Shown: positions 1 to 7,366 of the stretch, one piece after another | Numbering within the stretch: position 1 is the first letter of the stretch | How the letters are laid out: every line of letters begins with the position of its first letter | From: CANRPC01 sp964456095 | Lineage (GTDB): Bacteria; Bacillota_I; Bacilli_A; RFN20; CAG-449 | Reading direction: 5' to 3' | Assembly: GCA_964456095.1 (NCBI GenBank) | Contig: CAYVZF010000031.1 | Coordinates: 1 to 16,266 of the forward strand | Length of the DNA stretch: 16,266 nucleotides | Translations under genes and position numbers: made by a program | Notes under the pieces: model-generated | The model's input: only the letters and a program-made list of their open reading frames with translations | Database searches by the model: none | Told to the model about the DNA's origin: nothing

Positions 1-252
1 TATTTTATTGGAAACATTATTTTTATTTTTTTCTTTAAAACTGCGAAAGTTGAGTTTTATTAATAAAAATAAAAGAAAAAGAAATAACTTTATAGGTTTT
101 AAACATATGAAAGCGTTTTTATAGAGAAATATAGAGATTCAAAAAAATCTAATCATGCAATAATTATTCCAATATTATTTTAAAATATTGAATAAAATCT
201 AAAAAATTCTTAAAATATTTATGATTTTGAAAGGTATTATTAATTATTGACT
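1..252. other. AT-rich stretch without a recognisable gene
   Basis: No start codon with a usable ribosome binding site and no long open frame is visible on either strand. I see no tRNA-like fold, no terminator and no repeat array. It lies upstream of a decayed gene, so it may be degraded sequence, but nothing here can be assigned to a family. Confidence 0.5.
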
Positions 253-575
253 ATGATAAATCTTGATAACTTACCAACTTAATTAATTAGACTTGAAATT
301 AAAGATATCAATTTCGTAAAAGAATTATTTTATACTCTGGTTCACTTAAAGATTTAGCTAAAGATTATAATATTACATATCCCACTATGAGAATAAGGCT
401 AGATAGACTAATTGATAAATCAAATCTTATGATAATAATGAAATAGATCCATATATCGAATGAATTAGGTTATTTACGTAAAAAAAACAAAATTGATTTA
501 TAAATAGCAAAAACACTTATTAGTGAATATAAGAAGGTGAATAAGCATGAGAATAAATATTTTTATTATACATAA
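253..575 (+). pseudogene. Decayed small helix-turn-helix protein (DUF2089-like)
   Basis: A protein of roughly 100 residues can be rebuilt only by joining several reading frames. Frame A starts at ATG 253 and gives MINLDNLPT, a TAA stop at 280-282 where a Trp would fit, then LIRLEIKDINFVKELF to about 331. Frame B, from 333, gives YSGSLKDLAKDYNITYPT and then MRIRLDRLID. Frame C, from 422, gives KSYDNNEIDPYIE, a TGA at 461-463, then IRLFT. Frame D, from 489, gives KIDL, a TAA at 501-503, then IAKTLISEYKKVNKHE. The rebuilt text has the 'GSLKDLAKDYNITYPTMR' helix-turn-helix signature that I associate with the HTH part of DUF2089 family proteins, here without a zinc ribbon. Three frameshifts and three internal stops mean no functional product. 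The family name is from memory; the coherent multi-frame match is seen directly. Confidence 0.6.
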
Positions 576-625
576 CTGAATAGATAATTTTAATTTGTTT
601 TTATTTACGAGGAGAAGAAAGCATT

Positions 626-1459
626 ATGAAAATTAAAAAAATATTACCGTCACTTGTCATGTGGCTCATATTCGAAGGTATCGCTATAACACTATGGTTA
701 ACATTAAATGATATATTCTATTTGTTTAACTTCACTTACATAGGCACTTCAATTGCAATTGGATTATTACTTTATGCATATAAGAAAAAATTTGCTCGTA
801 ATGTAGTACAATTCGCGGTTGGTCTTTATATGCTTGTATATTTAGGTTTTATAAAACAAGAAAACATGCAGATAGAAGGTTTTTGGTATTATTTATTTTT
901 AGGAATATTTGAAGCAGCAACAATTCATTATGTTGTTGCCAAAATATTTGGCCCACTTATTTTCGGAAGAGGTTGGTGTGGATATGCATGCTGGACAGCG
1001 ATGATACTTGATCTACTTCCTTATAAAAATCCAAAAAATGAAAGAAAAAACAAATTAGGATTTATTCGTTATATTATTTTCATTTCTTCATTAGTATTTG
1101 TTTCATTGCTATTTATTTTAAGTATTAATAATAAAGAAACAATAATGTGGTGGAGTTTTATAATCGGTAATATTCTCTACTATTTTATTGGAATTATGCT
1201 TGCATTTATATTAAAAGACAACAGGGCTTTTTGTAAATATATTTGCCCAATTACTATCTTTTTAAAACCAATGAGTTATTTTTCATTATTCCGAATTAAA
1301 GTAGATAACGATAAATGTATATCATGTAATAAATGTACAAAAGTATGTCCTATGAATGTTGAAGTAAATAATAATTCAAGAAAAAGAAAAAATGCAACAG
1401 AATGCATATTATGTATGAAATGTGTAGATGAATGTCCAAAAGATGCATTAAAATTATAA
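626..1459 (+). CDS. NapH-like membrane 4Fe-4S binding protein
   Basis: This is a 277-residue polytopic membrane protein with a cytoplasmic-type ferredoxin domain at its C-terminus. About six hydrophobic segments lie near residues 6-27, 35-51, 59-76, 86-112, 147-166 and 173-196. Two CxxxC motifs typical of NapH/NosR/CcoG-like proteins follow membrane segments: C118/C122 in GWCGYAC and C203/C207 in CKYICP. Two classical [4Fe-4S] motifs follow: C231-C234-C237-C241P and C260-C263-C266-C270P. Such proteins pass electrons across or along the membrane; the redox partner cannot be read from this locus, which has no nap, nos or rnf neighbours. The start is fixed by AGGAG at 610-614, 11 nt before the ATG. 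The gene is monocistronic: a decayed gene lies upstream and a terminator directly downstream. The family-level call is firm; the function is not. Confidence 0.8.
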   Translation: MKIKKILPSLVMWLIFEGIAITLWLTLNDIFYLFNFTYIGTSIAIGLLLYAYKKKFARNVVQFAVGLYMLVYLGFIKQENMQIEGFWYYLFLGIFEAATIHYVVAKIFGPLIFGRGWCGYACWTAMILDLLPYKNPKNERKNKLGFIRYIIFISSLVFVSLLFILSINNKETIMWWSFIIGNILYYFIGIMLAFILKDNRAFCKYICPITIFLKPMSYFSLFRIKVDNDKCISCNKCTKVCPMNVEVNNNSRKRKNATECILCMKCVDECPKDALKL

Positions 1460-1482
1460 AAAATTATTTTATTAAAATTATT

Positions 1483-1521
1483 AAAGTGGATGGTTTTTAT
1501 ATACTCATCCGCTTTTTTTTT
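1483..1521 (+). terminator. Rho-independent terminator of the Fe-S protein gene
   Basis: AAAGTGGATG (1483-1492) pairs with CATCCGCTTT (1506-1515) through 10 bp including one G-U pair, around a 13-nt loop. A T run reaches 1521. It lies 23 nt after the stop codon. Confidence 0.85.
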
Positions 1522-1605
1522 AAAAAATATATTAAAAAATTAACTAAAGTGAATTAAAAATTACTTATTTAACTAAAATATTAACATAAGGAGATAAAAC
1601 AAACT

Positions 1606-2178
1606 ATGAACTATATACCATCTGTTACAATACAAGGATTTGAAGGAATTAAATCATATGACTTATTTTCTCTATTATTAAAAGAAAGAATAATTATGTT
1701 ACAAGGCGAAATAAATGATGATTTAGCCACTATAATTGTAGGAGAAATATTATATTTATCAGCATTATCAAAAGACGAAAAAATTACAATTTATATTAAT
1801 TCTCCAGGTGGATCTGTTACATCAGGATTTGCAATATATGATGCGATAAAATCATCATCTTGTATTATTGAAACTATTGGAATTGGACTATGTGCATCAA
1901 TGGGAGCTTTTCTTCTTTCAAGTGGGACAAAAGGATATAGAAAAGCATATAAAAATTGTGAAATAATGATTCATCAACCTCTTGGAGGATTTGAAGGTCA
2001 AGTGACAGATATGGATATAATGAATAAAAGATATTTATACTTAAAAGAAAAATTAATAGAACTGCTTGCATTGCATACAGAAAAAACAAAAGATAAAATA
2101 GCAAAAGATACAGAAAGAAACTATTTTATGACATCTAATAATGCAATTGAGTATGGATTAATTGATAGCATTATTTAA
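1606..2178 (+). CDS. clpP: ClpP-family serine protease subunit with Asn at the catalytic Asp position
   Basis: The 190 residues are a full-length match to ClpP, the barrel-shaped peptidase that works with Clp ATPases such as ClpX or ClpC in the cytoplasm. The oxyanion/strand motif INSPGGS (65-70), the nucleophile Ser98 in CASMGAF and His123 in MIHQPLGG are intact. In B. subtilis and E. coli ClpP the third triad residue is the second Asp of DTxRD (Asp172/171). Here the segment is DTERNYF, with codon AAC giving Asn172. Listeria monocytogenes ClpP1 is a known natural ClpP with Asn there, and it depends on a second ClpP for activity, so a canonical paralogue may exist elsewhere in this genome. 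TAAGGAG (1587-1593) sets the start. Neither a CIRCE element nor a CtsR heptad repeat is visible upstream. The gene converges on whiA, a neighbour of clpP in several Firmicutes. The stop codons overlap. Confidence 0.93.
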   Translation: MNYIPSVTIQGFEGIKSYDLFSLLLKERIIMLQGEINDDLATIIVGEILYLSALSKDEKITIYINSPGGSVTSGFAIYDAIKSSSCIIETIGIGLCASMGAFLLSSGTKGYRKAYKNCEIMIHQPLGGFEGQVTDMDIMNKRYLYLKEKLIELLALHTEKTKDKIAKDTERNYFMTSNNAIEYGLIDSII

Positions 2179-3122
2179 TCTCTTAATTTGTCTGCTTTTT
2201 CATGAATTGTCTTAAAAATATGATTGACTCCAGACTTTGAAACTTTAATTGAGTACTCGCTTAATAATAATTCACTTATTTGTTTAAGTGGTGCTTCAGG
2301 ATATTTAACACGTAATTCCATCACAGCGGTTTCTTTTTCATTAAGTGAAACATCTTGATATTTTAATTTTAATAATTCAATATCTTTTATTTGTTCCATT
2401 GATTTTTTTAATGTTTTTTGATAATTCGCGGTAAAGCATATAGTTAATCTATTTTCTGAATTAATGAAATCTTTTTCAATTCTTGAATTTTCAAATTCAA
2501 ACATTTTTTTAGGTGCACCAATAATTGTTAAAAATGTAGCAATTTGATCTGCTTTTTTTAAATAAATAACAAATTTAGTTTTTCTATTTATCATTTTAAA
2601 ATTCATTGATTTATCATTTCTAAATCTATTTAATAATTTTAAAACATTTTTAGCTGTTTCTTCTTCTAAAAACGTTATTTGTAAATGATAATTATCAGAC
2701 ATTGGTGAATTAATTGTTCCAGATGCTAAAAATATGCCGGATAAAAAATATTTTAAATTATCTCCTAAAACTAAACTTTTAGGAAATGTCGAGAATATAC
2801 CATCTGATAATTCTAATATTTGCAAAATATAATCAATCTTTTCTTGAATAATAATATGATATACAACATTTTTATTTAATTTCATTTTTTTTGAATATGA
2901 AAAAGATGGTGCAATATTAAAACAATCTTTAAAAGAATTATATATCAACTTTGCAATTTTAGAATTTTCTGTTTTAAGAGTTAAAAAACGTTTCTTATCT
3001 CTAATTGCAATAACGCCATTTACTTTAACAAAACCAGAAAGAAGAGGAAGTAATTCTTCTTTACTATATTCATAAGAAACTATTTCTTCTTTAACTTCAT
3101 AAGTAAATGTCTCTCTTTTCAT
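2175..3122 (-). CDS. whiA: DNA-binding protein WhiA
   Basis: The 315 residues match WhiA, which combines a degenerate LAGLIDADG homing-endonuclease-like fold with a C-terminal helix-turn-helix. In actinobacteria it is a sporulation regulator; in Bacillus it affects cell division and chromosome segregation. The family segment 'FLSGIFLASGTINSP...YHLQI' is at about 126-149, 'ENSRIEKDFINSENRL' at 211-226, and the HTH 'PLKQISELL...VSKSGVNHIFK' at about 278-304. The start has AGGTGG (3127-3132) only 4 nt before ATG. It is the last gene of the minus-strand block, 43 nt after the deaminase gene. RapZ and YvcK, its usual neighbours in many Firmicutes, are absent from the window. No terminator is seen at the 3' end, where it shares TTAA with the convergent clpP. 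Confidence 0.93.
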   Translation of the reverse strand: MKRETFTYEVKEEIVSYEYSKEELLPLLSGFVKVNGVIAIRDKKRFLTLKTENSKIAKLIYNSFKDCFNIAPSFSYSKKMKLNKNVVYHIIIQEKIDYILQILELSDGIFSTFPKSLVLGDNLKYFLSGIFLASGTINSPMSDNYHLQITFLEEETAKNVLKLLNRFRNDKSMNFKMINRKTKFVIYLKKADQIATFLTIIGAPKKMFEFENSRIEKDFINSENRLTICFTANYQKTLKKSMEQIKDIELLKLKYQDVSLNEKETAVMELRVKYPEAPLKQISELLLSEYSIKVSKSGVNHIFKTIHEKADKLRD

Positions 3123-3165
3123 AAAACCACCTATTCCATAATAATTTATTTTATACTATATCAAA

Positions 3166-3627
3166 TTAATAATTCTTTCTTGTACTAATTTTCATATAAG
3201 AATCATACAATTTTAAACATTCTTCTCTATCTATTTCCATTACAAATTGTTTTCTTTTTTCGTTATTATTGTAAAAATCATAAAAAATATTATCTCTAAA
3301 ACCAATGCTTTCTGTATCTACAATATTGCATCCGTAATACACTTTTGAAATATTAGCCCATAAAATTGCAGATAAACACATAGGGCATGGCTCGCCCGTT
3401 GTAAATAATTCACATCCTGATAAATCAAATGTTTTTAATTTTTTACATGCTTTATGAATAGCCATTATTTCTCCATGACAAGTTGGATCATTATTCTTCA
3501 CTACCTCATTATGACCTTTTGCAATTACTTTATTATCTTTAACAATTACACATCCAAAAGGGCCTCCATGTCCTTCATTAATTCCTTTATAAGCCTCTTT
3601 TATAGCCATTTGCATGTACTTATTCAT
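3166..3627 (-). CDS. guaD: Guanine deaminase-like cytidine/deoxycytidylate deaminase family protein
   Basis: The 153 residues carry the zinc-dependent CDA-fold signature: H51-x-E53 (CHGEIMAI) and PCPMC with C81 and C84. These residues bind the catalytic zinc, and Glu53 is the proton shuttle. Overall layout, GGPFGCVIVKD near 21-31 and the C-terminal 'TRKNY' ending resemble B. subtilis guanine deaminase (GuaD), which converts guanine to xanthine, more than the tRNA adenosine deaminase TadA. I chose the start at 3627, not the longer in-frame ATG at 3690: the sequence from 3627 has a strong AAGGAGAAG site (3635-3643), family homology begins at MNKYM, and the longer form would run 41 nt into psuG. 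The gap to psuG is 22 nt. With psuG it suggests a nucleobase-salvage pair. The substrate is inferred, not proven; the symbol is provisional. Confidence 0.8.
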   Translation of the reverse strand: MNKYMQMAIKEAYKGINEGHGGPFGCVIVKDNKVIAKGHNEVVKNNDPTCHGEIMAIHKACKKLKTFDLSGCELFTTGEPCPMCLSAILWANISKVYYGCNIVDTESIGFRDNIFYDFYNNNEKRKQFVMEIDREECLKLYDSYMKISTRKNY

Positions 3628-3649
3628 AAAAACACTTCTCCTTTTTCTA

Positions 3650-4558
3650 TTATTTATTCCTATAGTATTCTTTAGCAATTTTTGCACCAAGTTCTGCGTT
3701 ATTTAATACTAACGCTATATTCGCCTCTAGTGAATCACCTGATGTTAATTCAACAATTTTTTTAAGTAAAAATGGTGTACATTCTTTGCCCTTTATTCCG
3801 TTTTTTTCAAGCAATTGAAGCGCTTCATTTATTGCAAAATCAATTATCTTTTTATCAGCTTCATAGCATTCTGGAATTGGATTTGATACTAACATTCCTC
3901 CACGTAAAGAAAAATCTTCTTTTGTTTTAAATGCAAGAGCAATTTCATTAGGATCATCCATTCTAACATCAACATTTAGTCCAGAGTCTCTTGTATAAAA
4001 ATCCGCTAGATGGTTGGATTTATAACTTATAACTGTTACACCTAATGTTTCTAAAACTTCAAGCGTTTTTTCTAAATCTAAAATTGCTTTAACCCCTGCA
4101 CAAATAACACAGACAGGAGTAGAAGCTAATTCAATTAAATCAGCAGATATATCAAATGTTTTTTCTGCACCACGATGAACTCCACCAACTCCACCAGTAA
4201 CAAAGAATTTAATTCCAGCTTTTGAAGCAAATATCATCGTAGTGGCCACTGTTGTAGCACCCCACATTTTTTTTGAGATAACGTATGGTAAATCTCTTCT
4301 TGAAACTTTTGCAATACCTTTTCTTTTACCAAACTCTTCTATTTCTTCATTAGACATTCCTACGATAGGAACACCATCAATAATTCCAATTGTTGCAGGA
4401 ACTGCCCCATTTTGTCTTATAACTTCTTCAACCTTATATGCAGTTTCAACATTTTTAGGATATGGCATCCCATGTGATATTATAGTAGATTCTAAAGCAA
4501 TAACAGGAATATTATTTTCTAAAGCATATTTTACATTCTCGCCAATTTTAATAGTCAT
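3650..4558 (-). CDS. psuG: Pseudouridine-5'-phosphate glycosidase
   Basis: The 302 residues match PsuG along their length. The enzyme reversibly splits pseudouridine 5'-phosphate into uracil and ribose 5-phosphate, in pseudouridine salvage in the cytoplasm. Visible signatures are ALESTIISHGMPYP (21-34), GGVGGVHRGAEKTFDISAD (122-140; metal and phosphate site) and AGVKAILD with Lys157, the position of the Schiff-base lysine. The C-terminal family block 'SLEANIALVLNNAELGAKIA' is at 276-295. The start ATG lies 3 nt after the ATPase stop, and its GAGGAG site (4565-4570) is inside the ATPase coding end, so the two are likely translationally coupled. No pseudouridine kinase (psuK) is adjacent, although the two are often linked; it may lie elsewhere or a broad-specificity kinase may serve. 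Confidence 0.93.
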   Translation of the reverse strand: MTIKIGENVKYALENNIPVIALESTIISHGMPYPKNVETAYKVEEVIRQNGAVPATIGIIDGVPIVGMSNEEIEEFGKRKGIAKVSRRDLPYVISKKMWGATTVATTMIFASKAGIKFFVTGGVGGVHRGAEKTFDISADLIELASTPVCVICAGVKAILDLEKTLEVLETLGVTVISYKSNHLADFYTRDSGLNVDVRMDDPNEIALAFKTKEDFSLRGGMLVSNPIPECYEADKKIIDFAINEALQLLEKNGIKGKECTPFLLKKIVELTSGDSLEANIALVLNNAELGAKIAKEYYRNK

Positions 4559-4561
4559 AAA

Positions 4562-7069
4562 TTACTCCTCATCACTTTCAACTTCTTGCCTTTCTTCAAC
4601 TTTATTTGCTAAATTATTAATAAATTTTTCAGAAATTGTTTGTTTTCCAACAATAAAATAACATATTAAATATATTGCAAAACTAATTCCCGCATTAAAT
4701 ATAATTGCAAGAATATGTTCTAAACCAAATCCATTAAAATCAAATATTTTCATAACATATGATAGTACACCTATTGCAAATGCTAAAAATATCATTCCAA
4801 CATATACAATAGTTCTATATTTATTTAGTGGTAAACAGATAGTTAAAAGAATTAATAATCCTACTACTGAGAAAGAAATAACTGCGATAGTAAGTGATAA
4901 ATTAACAGTGTCATCTGCCAAATTTGCAATACTTGATAAATTAAAGAAAGAAATATTTGAAACAACAAACATACTTAATAAAACACTAATAAGTAACGCT
5001 ATTCCTCCAGGCGCTGCTTTAGATAGTACGGTTTTAAAGAAATTACCTTCTATTATATTTTTATTCGGCTGTAACGCTAAAAATAAAGATGGAATTCCGA
5101 TTACAGCCATTTCAAGAATATATAAATGTTTAGGTGTAAACGGATAACTAATTGTTGGTAAATTGAATATAGGAATGTTCATTAATAATCCAGTAGAAAC
5201 AACAATTAATGTTAAAAGTATTGAATATATAGTCTTCATTATATATAAAGACGCAGTTGATTGGATATTATTAATAACTTTCCTTCCTTCTTCAACTATA
5301 CGTGGCATTGATGAAAAAGAAGAATTCATTAAAACAATGTGCGAACAGTTTCTTGCAGCTTCGGAACCTGATGCCATCGCAATCGCACAATTAGCTTGTT
5401 TTAAAGCCAATATATCATTAACACCATCTCCAGTCATTGCAACCGTCTTTCCGTTCTTTTTTAGTGTTTTAACAATTACTTCTTTTTGTTCAGGAGATAC
5501 TCTTCCAAAAATGGTATATTCGCATGCAACATTTTTAACTTCTTCTAAAGACATATTCTCTAAAGATATATATTTATCAGAGTTATTAATCCCAACAATT
5601 TCCGCGATTCTTTTTACAGTATAAGGATTATCACCAGATATAACTTTCAATTCAACACTATTATCTTGGAACCATTTAACAGTTTCAAAGGCATCTTCTC
5701 TAATATGATCTTCAATAACGAATAAACATATAGGTATACCAGTTTTTGAAATAGATTCATCAAAAACATTATTAACTTTTGTAAATATTAATACTCTATT
5801 ACCTAACTCTAATTGTTTTTGAGCTAGTTCAAATACTTTTTGATCATTTGTTAAATATTCAAGTGCTCCTAAAAAATAAGTACAACCATTTTTAAAAGTA
5901 ACTGCAGAATACTTTCTTTCACTTGAAAAAGGTATAATTATTGAACTTTCATATTTTGTTTTTAAATTATATTTTCTTTTTAATGCATCAGATGTAAGAT
6001 TTGATTCTTTAAAAGCATTTAAAAACGATGAAATAATATTGTCCAAATCTTCTTCTTTTTGATTAAGAATCATCGTATTTGTTAAATGCATTGTACCATC
6101 TGTTATAGTACCTGTTTTATCCAAACATAACACATTACTACGAGCAAGTGATTCAATTGAATACATCTCCTGAACCATTGCTTTTTTTCTTCCAAGTGCA
6201 GTAACACTTATGTATAAAGTAGTAGAAACAAGTAAAAATAAACCAGAAGGAATCATTGAAATAAGACTTCCTGCTGTTTTACCAATGACATGATATAAAT
6301 CTGAATCAGCCATAAAATTAACAATAAAACTAATAATACCAAGCGGTATAATTATAGTTGAAATAATTTTAATAAATGCATTTAATGATCTAATTAATGA
6401 TGATGATACTTTTTTAGTTTTTTTCGCTGTTTCTTGTAACTTAGATATGTATGTAAAATCACCTAATTTTTCTGCTTTCACGTAAAGCGTTCCAGAAACA
6501 ACAAAGGAGCCCGCAAATACGCGATCTCCAACATTCTTTTTAAGTGGAATACTTTCCCCAGTTAATAAAGATTCATTAACTTCACCTACACCATCTATTA
6601 TTTCTCCATCTATCGGTATTTCTTTCCCAGCACATAAAACAACCACATCATCTAAAACTATCTTATCACATTCAATTATAGTTTCTATACCATTTCTAAT
6701 AACAGATGTCATAGGCTCAGTTAATAATTTTAATTTATCAACTGTTTTTTTAGCTTTATATTCTTGATATATACCAATAATAGTATTTAAAACTAGAATA
6801 AATAAAAAGAACAAATCAGTAAAAGCTCCAACTGCAATTAAAGCAACCGCGATTGTTAATAACAACATATTGAAAAAAGTAAAAACATTATGAAAAATAA
6901 TTGACGAAAGAGTTTTTGAATAATTTTTTCTTTTTTCATTTGTCAATTTATTATCAATTCTTTCATTTACTTGTTCATAAGTTAATCCATATTTCGAATC
7001 AGGGAAATATCTTACTGCACATTCAAATCTATCAACTTTTTCTTCAGTAATTACTTCTTTTTTTCTCAT
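4562..7069 (-). CDS. Cation-transporting P-type ATPase
   Basis: The 835-residue protein has all P-type ATPase hallmarks. The actuator motif is LLTGES (168-173). The phosphorylation site is DKTGT with Asp317. The P-domain has TGDGVND at 546-552, and the preceding loop has GRVSPEQKE at 522-530. Two hydrophobic segments (about 55-80 and 84-103) precede the actuator domain, two flank the MIPSG motif (272-276, ion-binding M4) before the phosphorylation domain, and about six lie between 605 and 807. The cysteine-based CPC motif and N-terminal heavy-metal domains of P1B pumps are absent. The P(S)GL form of M4 and the size recall the Ca2+/Mn2+ efflux group (CtpE- or streptococcal MgtA-like), but the ion cannot be decided. 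The start is supported by AAGGTG just upstream. Its 3' end carries the psuG ribosome binding site. Confidence 0.88.
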   Translation of the reverse strand: MRKKEVITEEKVDRFECAVRYFPDSKYGLTYEQVNERIDNKLTNEKRKNYSKTLSSIIFHNVFTFFNMLLLTIAVALIAVGAFTDLFFLFILVLNTIIGIYQEYKAKKTVDKLKLLTEPMTSVIRNGIETIIECDKIVLDDVVVLCAGKEIPIDGEIIDGVGEVNESLLTGESIPLKKNVGDRVFAGSFVVSGTLYVKAEKLGDFTYISKLQETAKKTKKVSSSLIRSLNAFIKIISTIIIPLGIISFIVNFMADSDLYHVIGKTAGSLISMIPSGLFLLVSTTLYISVTALGRKKAMVQEMYSIESLARSNVLCLDKTGTITDGTMHLTNTMILNQKEEDLDNIISSFLNAFKESNLTSDALKRKYNLKTKYESSIIIPFSSERKYSAVTFKNGCTYFLGALEYLTNDQKVFELAQKQLELGNRVLIFTKVNNVFDESISKTGIPICLFVIEDHIREDAFETVKWFQDNSVELKVISGDNPYTVKRIAEIVGINNSDKYISLENMSLEEVKNVACEYTIFGRVSPEQKEVIVKTLKKNGKTVAMTGDGVNDILALKQANCAIAMASGSEAARNCSHIVLMNSSFSSMPRIVEEGRKVINNIQSTASLYIMKTIYSILLTLIVVSTGLLMNIPIFNLPTISYPFTPKHLYILEMAVIGIPSLFLALQPNKNIIEGNFFKTVLSKAAPGGIALLISVLLSMFVVSNISFFNLSSIANLADDTVNLSLTIAVISFSVVGLLILLTICLPLNKYRTIVYVGMIFLAFAIGVLSYVMKIFDFNGFGLEHILAIIFNAGISFAIYLICYFIVGKQTISEKFINNLANKVEERQEVESDEE

Positions 7070-7084
7070 CTTTTCACCTTCGCT

Positions 7085-7321
7085 TTATAGCATATTTTTA
7101 AAATCTTTTGGCACTTTATCCTTTTTAACAGCTTTTATAATACTTTCTTCTTTTTCTTTTGTTACTTCTTTACCCGCTAAACGAGCAACTTGTTTAATTA
7201 ATTTTCTTAAATTATTTTCATCACTTAAATCTTGATTAGATACAGATTTGGCAAGTGAAATAATATCTTCTTTTTTTACATTAGTTTTCTTTTCAACTTT
7301 ATCAAAAATATTGTCGTTCAT
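7085..7321 (-). CDS. Small SpoVIF-like protein
   Basis: This 78-residue soluble, lysine-rich helical protein has no signal peptide or membrane segment. The opening 'FDKVEKKTNVKKEDI' and the later 'LRKLIKQVARLAGKEVTKE' resemble, from memory, the stage VI sporulation protein F family (SpoVIF) of Bacillus, a protein of about the same size needed for late spore maturation. AGGTGA (7328-7333) precedes the ATG. It sits 45 nt after gpsA and 15 nt before the P-type ATPase. In B. subtilis the der-gpsA region is followed by the sporulation gene spoIVA, so a sporulation-type gene here would fit. Whether this organism sporulates cannot be judged from the window. A short hypothetical protein that is only superficially similar is the alternative. 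Confidence 0.65.
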   Translation of the reverse strand: MNDNIFDKVEKKTNVKKEDIISLAKSVSNQDLSDENNLRKLIKQVARLAGKEVTKEKEESIIKAVKKDKVPKDFKNML

Positions 7322-7366
7322 TAATGATCACCTAATGAATAATATGCAATATTTTTTATAACGTGA

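Noticed and set aside
1522..1605. CIRCE or CtsR operator upstream of clpP
   Set aside because: Neither the TTAGCACTC inverted repeat nor the GGTCAAA-type heptad repeat is present. An AT-rich -10-like TAAAAT at 1574-1579 lacks a convincing -35.
1874..2104. 76-residue open frame antisense to clpP
   Set aside because: It is a low-complexity Leu/Phe/Tyr-rich shadow of clpP with no translation signals.
3628..3690. Longer N-terminus for the deaminase gene starting at 3690
   Set aside because: The extra 21 residues have no family similarity and overlap psuG, while ATG 3627 has a strong ribosome binding site and begins the conserved domain.
4908..5624. Open frames on the plus strand opposite the P-type ATPase
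   Set aside because: They mirror the coding pattern of the ATPase, lack ribosome binding sites and resemble no protein.
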